Source: Enorma sp964624825 (GTDB lineage: Bacteria; Actinomycetota; Coriobacteriia; Coriobacteriales; Coriobacteriaceae). Taken from it: 18,085 bases of DNA. Under the pieces are notes generated by a model. It was not told the DNA's origin. It searched no databases and saw nothing but the letters and a program-made list of their open reading frames with translations. How positions within the stretch are numbered: the stretch's first letter is position 1; each line of letters opens with the position of its first letter. This document shows positions 15,601 to 18,085 of the stretch, one piece after another. The position numbers and the translations under genes are program-made. The stretch lies in NCBI GenBank assembly GCA_964624825.1, contig CAZUYD010000033.1, positions 1-18,085 of the forward strand. Reading direction: 5' to 3'.

Positions 15601-15684
15601 GCCCCTGCTGGCTCGATTGGTATGGGCGAGCAGATCGGAACGAGCGGGGCAGCGTCTTAGGTCTCGGCAATAAGACGCTGTCCC
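15601..15684 (+). other. Structured block with two mutually exclusive hairpins
   Basis: GGGGCAGCGTCTTA (15646-15659) pairs with TAAGACGCTGTCCC (15671-15684) in a 14-bp stem with one G-T pair and an 11-nt loop. The same GGGGC can instead pair with GCCCC at 15601-15605, enclosing an inner GCTCG/CGAGC stem. It has no T-run after it. It could be an RNA element or a terminator relic; it matches no tRNA, SRP RNA or riboswitch I know. Confidence 0.4.
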
Positions 15685-15728
15685 GTCCGGAGGACGCTTT
15701 GCCGGAGGCGCATCTTATCCTATAAGCA

Positions 15729-15818
15729 TATACAAAAACGGGAATCCTAAAGGCCGCCCAGCATCGCGGGGATGATGAGCCAGTTTTGTCCTGTATACAA
15801 AAACGGGGCTCCTAAAGG
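15729..15818. repeat. 25-bp near-identical direct repeat around the ferredoxin terminator
   Basis: 15729-15753 and 15794-15818 match at 23 of 25 positions (TATACAAAAACGGG, two differences, then TCCTAAAGG). The second copy is the left half of the intact terminator; the first lacks the matching right arm and looks like a decayed duplicate. Confidence 0.8.
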
Positions 15819-15828
15819 AGCCCCGTTT
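15801..15828 (-). terminator. Strong intrinsic terminator for the ferredoxin gene
   Basis: A perfect 12-bp stem AAACGGGGCTCC/GGAGCCCCGTTT with a 4-nt loop. On the minus strand the stem runs into TTTTTGTATA, a good T-tract, 46 bp past the ferredoxin stop. It could also stop plus-strand transcription less efficiently. Confidence 0.85.
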
Positions 15829-15874
15829 GCTGTAAAGCAAGTACCTTGTCGTGAGGTGGTTGCGCGGATGCGCG

Positions 15875-16060
15875 TTAGTCCTCGGCGATCTCGGTGATGG
15901 CGCCGGCCGGACAACCCTCTTGGCACACGCCGCAGGCGATGCAGGAATCCTCATCAACCACGGTCGCGACGTCCTGGAGCTCCAGGACGCTCTGGGGGCA
16001 GTCGTCAACGCAGACGCCGCAGGCGATGCACTCGTCGGCATCAATTACTGGATGAGCCAT
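15875..16060 (-). CDS. 2[4Fe-4S] ferredoxin
   Basis: A 61-aa clostridial-type ferredoxin. Two cluster motifs are present: CIACGVCVDDCP and CIACGVCQEGCPAGA, each CxxCxxCxxxCP, giving eight cysteine ligands. It carries low-potential electrons in the cytoplasm, typically between pyruvate:ferredoxin oxidoreductase, hydrogenase and similar enzymes. ATG 16060 follows GAGGAGGAACACT; the longer frame to 16144 covers the promoter and is rejected. It is a single-gene unit: its own promoter lies at 16124-16151 and a strong terminator at 15801-15828. The presence of hypF and nikR nearby is compatible with hydrogen metabolism, but no direct link is shown. Confidence 0.96.
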   Translation of the reverse strand: MAHPVIDADECIACGVCVDDCPQSVLELQDVATVVDEDSCIACGVCQEGCPAGAITEIAED

Positions 16061-16123
16061 AGTGTTCCTCCTCTGATAGCGCTCGATGCAATTGGCGATT
16101 ACGGCATCGAGACTTATGTGGTT

Positions 16124-16151
16124 AATATACCGCGCGCCCGTCACATTGCAA
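16124..16151 (-). promoter_or_regulatory. Candidate sigma-70 promoter of the ferredoxin gene
   Basis: Read on the minus strand: TTGCAA (16151-16146), a 16-bp spacer, then TATATT (16129-16124). The -10 box is about 63 bp upstream of ATG 16060, leaving a leader of roughly 55 nt. Both boxes match the consensus well. Confidence 0.6.
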
Positions 16152-16274
16152 CCCTTCGCACAAAACTCTTTTTTATCATTTGCCGAGTTAGATGCGGTTA
16201 ATTGATGTACGAAGTACCTGCGCGTGGTGTCAACTTGAGGGGGTCAAGGTGGAGCCGGGGAGCATAAACGCAGC

Positions 16275-16410
16275 GCGTTCGTGCGACCTCTGGTCTCCGA
16301 CGAGAACCATGTCGTTGAACATGAGCGCCGCGCGTTCGCGCGCGACGCCAGTGACCCAACTGTCGGCGTGCCGCTCTATGTCGCGAAGCGGTGCGTTCGC
16401 GCGCGACGCC
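16275..16410. repeat. Three degenerate copies of a GC-rich motif at about 60-bp spacing
   Basis: GCGTTCGCGCGCGACGCC occurs exactly at 16332-16349 and 16393-16410; a diverged copy, GCGTTCGTGCGACCTC, begins at 16275. Spacings are 57 and 61 bp. The core TCGCGCGCGA is self-complementary. Copies one and three also share CCGACGAGA downstream. Confidence 0.75.
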
Positions 16411-16541
16411 GACGAGATTCGAGTTGTCTGTGATATATCCGTTCCTGTCATCGTGCCGGATATTTGATGCACTACGCGTTACGGCTGGAGCCGCCACCTT
16501 GCCGAAATCGCGCTAAATGGAACTTATCGCTTTGCGCACTA

Positions 16542-16611
16542 TATAATCTTATATGAATTGACTTAGATTTTATGAGACGCCACGTATAAGGACGTTCAGA
16601 CGGGATATGAT
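16542..16611 (+). promoter_or_regulatory. Probable dnaK promoter zone
   Basis: A perfect -10 box TATAAT is at 16542-16547, inside the dyad ATATAA-TC-TTATAT. A second, TATGAT, is at 16606-16611. TTGACT at 16558-16563 is a -35-like box but its spacing to TATAAG at 16585 is 21 bp. Which is used cannot be told from sequence. Confidence 0.35.
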
Positions 16612-16682
16612 AAAAAGCGGACAATACGTGAGTAGCGCATCGGAGCGCATGCCGGTGCGAACTCGAAAGGAAAGGATTCGTC

Positions 16683-18085
16683 ATGAGCAACAAGATTCTT
16701 GGTATTGACCTGGGTACCACCAACTCGGCGATGGCAGTGTACGAGGGCGGGTCGCCCACGATCATCGTCAACGCTGAGGGCGATCGCACCACCCCGTCCG
16801 TCGTGGGCTTCCGCTCCGAGGGCGACCGCGTGGTCGGCAAGCCGGCTAAGAACCAGGCTGTGACCAATCCGAAGAATACCGTATTCTCCATCAAGCGCTT
16901 CATGGGTCGCAAGTACAGCGAGGTCGGTTCCGAGATCAAGACCGTCCCGTACGAAGTTCAGGAGGGGCAGGGCGGCCGTGCCGTGGCGAAGATCGACGGC
17001 GAGTCCTATACCCCCGAGCAGATCAGCGCCATGATTCTGCAGAAGATGAAGACCGACGCCGAGAAGTACCTCGGCGAAACCGTTACCGACGCCGTCATCA
17101 CCGTGCCCGCATATTTCAATGACTCCCAGCGTCAGGCCACCAAGGATGCCGGCAAGATCGCTGGCCTCAACGTGCGCCGCATCGTGAACGAGCCGACGGC
17201 CGCCGCGCTCGCCTATGGTCTCAACAGCCAGGGTTCCGACCAGCGCATCCTCGTGTTCGACTTGGGCGGCGGCACGTTCGACGTCTCCATCCTCGACCTC
17301 GCAGACGGCGTGTTCGAGGTGCTCGCCACCTCGGGCGACAACCATCTGGGCGGCGATGACTGGGATCAGCGCGTCATCGACTGGCTCGCCGATAAGTTCA
17401 AGGCCGATAACGGCATCGACCTGCGCCAGGATCCCATGGCGCTGCAGCGCCTGAAGGACGCCGCCGAGAACGCCAAGAAGGAGCTTTCCGCTGCGCAGCA
17501 GGCGAGCATCAACCTGCCGTTCATCACGGCCGACGCAACCGGCCCGAAGCACCTCGACTACACGCTTACGCGCACCGAGTTCGAGCGCATCACGCATGAC
17601 CTGCTCGAGCGTTGCAAGCAGCCGGTGACGAACGCTCTGCGCGACGCCAACCTGAAGCTGTCCGACCTCACCGAGGTCATCCTCGTCGGCGGCTCCACCC
17701 GCATGCCCGCTGTGCAGGACCTGGTCAAGAAGATGACCGGCAAGCAGCCCAACATGTCTGTGAACCCAGATGAGGTTGTTGCGTGCGGTGCCGCGGTTCA
17801 GGGCTCCATCCTTTCTGGTGATGGCCCCTCGGACATCCTGCTGCTCGACGTGACCCCGCTGTCGCTCGGCGTGGAGACCATGGGCGGCATCATGACCAAG
17901 ATGATCGACCGCAACACCACCATCCCCACGTCCAAGACCGAGATCTACTCCACGGCGGCCGACAACCAGACCTCCGTCGAGATCAACGTCCTCCAGGGCG
18001 AGCGCGAGCTGGCACGCGACAACAAGTCGCTCGGCAAGTTCCAGCTCACCGGCATCCCGGCCGCCCGCCGCGGCGTGCCGCAGAT
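16683..18085 (+). CDS. dnaK: Chaperone DnaK (Hsp70), C-terminus cut by window edge
   Basis: 467 codons of DnaK, out of about 620-640 expected. The nucleotide-binding domain is complete: IGIDLGTTNS-type phosphate loop (ILGIDLGTTNS at 5-15), ITVPAYFNDSQRQATKDAG, the second phosphate motif LVFDLGGGTFDVS, and the adenosine motif ILVGGSTRMPAVQ. The interdomain linker DILLLDVTPLSLG and the start of the substrate-binding beta domain follow. It folds and protects proteins in an ATP cycle with DnaJ and GrpE. ATG 16683 follows GGAAAGGA. In actinobacteria this gene usually leads a dnaK-grpE-dnaJ-hspR operon; the partners would be beyond the edge. Codon use is strongly biased, as in highly expressed genes. 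Confidence 0.98.
   Translation, partial: MSNKILGIDLGTTNSAMAVYEGGSPTIIVNAEGDRTTPSVVGFRSEGDRVVGKPAKNQAVTNPKNTVFSIKRFMGRKYSEVGSEIKTVPYEVQEGQGGRAVAKIDGESYTPEQISAMILQKMKTDAEKYLGETVTDAVITVPAYFNDSQRQATKDAGKIAGLNVRRIVNEPTAAALAYGLNSQGSDQRILVFDLGGGTFDVSILDLADGVFEVLATSGDNHLGGDDWDQRVIDWLADKFKADNGIDLRQDPMALQRLKDAAENAKKELSAAQQASINLPFITADATGPKHLDYTLTRTEFERITHDLLERCKQPVTNALRDANLKLSDLTEVILVGGSTRMPAVQDLVKKMTGKQPNMSVNPDEVVACGAAVQGSILSGDGPSDILLLDVTPLSLGVETMGGIMTKMIDRNTTIPTSKTEIYSTAADNQTSVEINVLQGERELARDNKSLGKFQLTGIPAARRGVPQ

Larger units (their letters stand above)
15356..15874. other. Gene-free 519-bp convergent region rich in repeats and hairpins
   Basis: Between the 195-aa gene (plus) and the ferredoxin end (minus) lie a long inverted repeat (15403-15577), a block with competing hairpins (15601-15684), a duplicated terminator-like sequence and a strong terminator (15801-15828). 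Two small ORFs inside the inverted repeat (one per strand) share SLATLF/SVAKLE-like peptides only because the DNA is inverted; they lack ribosome sites. Confidence 0.55.
16152..16682. other. Gene-free leader between the ferredoxin promoter and dnaK
   Basis: A stretch of about 530 bp. It holds a triplicated GC-rich motif (16275-16410), then an AT-rich island (about 16540-16575) that probably contains the dnaK promoter. No CIRCE element and no proper HAIR (HspR) site was found; CTTGA-N5-TCAAG at 16234-16248 is only reminiscent. ORFs on both strands here lack ribosome sites. Confidence 0.5.

Noticed and set aside
15601..15650. tRNA-like acceptor pairing GCCCC/GGGGC
   Set aside because: Only 50 nt long with no T-loop sequence or anticodon arm; not a tRNA.
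16234..16248. CTTGA-N5-TCAAG as a HAIR (HspR) operator
   Set aside because: The HAIR consensus has longer arms and wider spacing, and this site is over 430 bp from dnaK.
16230..16472. 80-aa minus-strand ORF (GTG start) in the dnaK leader
   Set aside because: No ribosome site; its repeat-like peptide reflects the triplicated DNA motif rather than a clear gene.
16596..17597. 333-aa minus-strand ORF inside dnaK
   Set aside because: Classic antisense shadow of dnaK; no independent support.

Overview
This window looks like chromosome from a high-GC, gut-type anaerobe of the actinobacterial class Coriobacteriia, perhaps Collinsella or a close relative. That placement is inferred from gene content and codon style: a lichenan/cellobiose PTS operon, a GH4 enzyme, NikR/HypF hydrogenase-maturation genes, a 2[4Fe-4S] ferredoxin and an actinobacterial-style dnaK. 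No rRNA, tRNA, CRISPR array or intact insertion sequence was seen.

Layout. 1-1364 (minus, cut at the window edge) encodes an FAD-dependent dehydrogenase of the COG2509 type. 1660-7072 (plus) is a beta-glucoside system: a LicR/BglG-type PRD regulator, then PTS EIIA, EIIB and EIIC of the lactose/cellobiose family, a 10-bp hairpin, and a GH4 6-phospho-beta-glucosidase. 7205-7858 is a stand-alone protein resembling the C-terminal domain of the RarA/MgsA ATPases. 7981-10409 (plus) holds an EmrB/QacA-type MFS transporter and a nucleoside hydrolase. A 413-bp gene-free stretch with repeats follows.

10823-14175 (minus) is a compact three-gene unit: an unrecognised 82-aa helical protein, then nikR, then hypF, with a nested dyad upstream of the unit. 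Upstream of that, also on the minus strand, is a thioredoxin; divergent from it is a 195-aa protein with weak uracil-DNA-glycosylase-like patterning. 15356-15874 has no gene but carries a long inverted repeat (possible MITE-like element), a structured hairpin region and a duplicated terminator. A minus-strand ferredoxin follows, then a roughly 530-bp leader with a triplicated GC-rich motif, then dnaK, cut at the right edge.

How the genes work together. The PTS operon should import and phosphorylate a beta-linked disaccharide (EIIA to EIIB to EIIC) and split it inside the cell with the GH4 enzyme, while the regulator senses PTS phosphorylation through its PRD, EIIB-like and EIIA-like domains. 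The nikR/hypF unit ties nickel sensing to insertion of CN ligands into [NiFe] hydrogenase; the small first gene is the most obvious unknown there. The other genes are housekeeping. I saw no clear new multi-gene defence or biosynthetic system. The best leads are the small gene upstream of nikR, the stand-alone RarA-C protein next to a sugar operon, and the repeat-rich intergenic regions.
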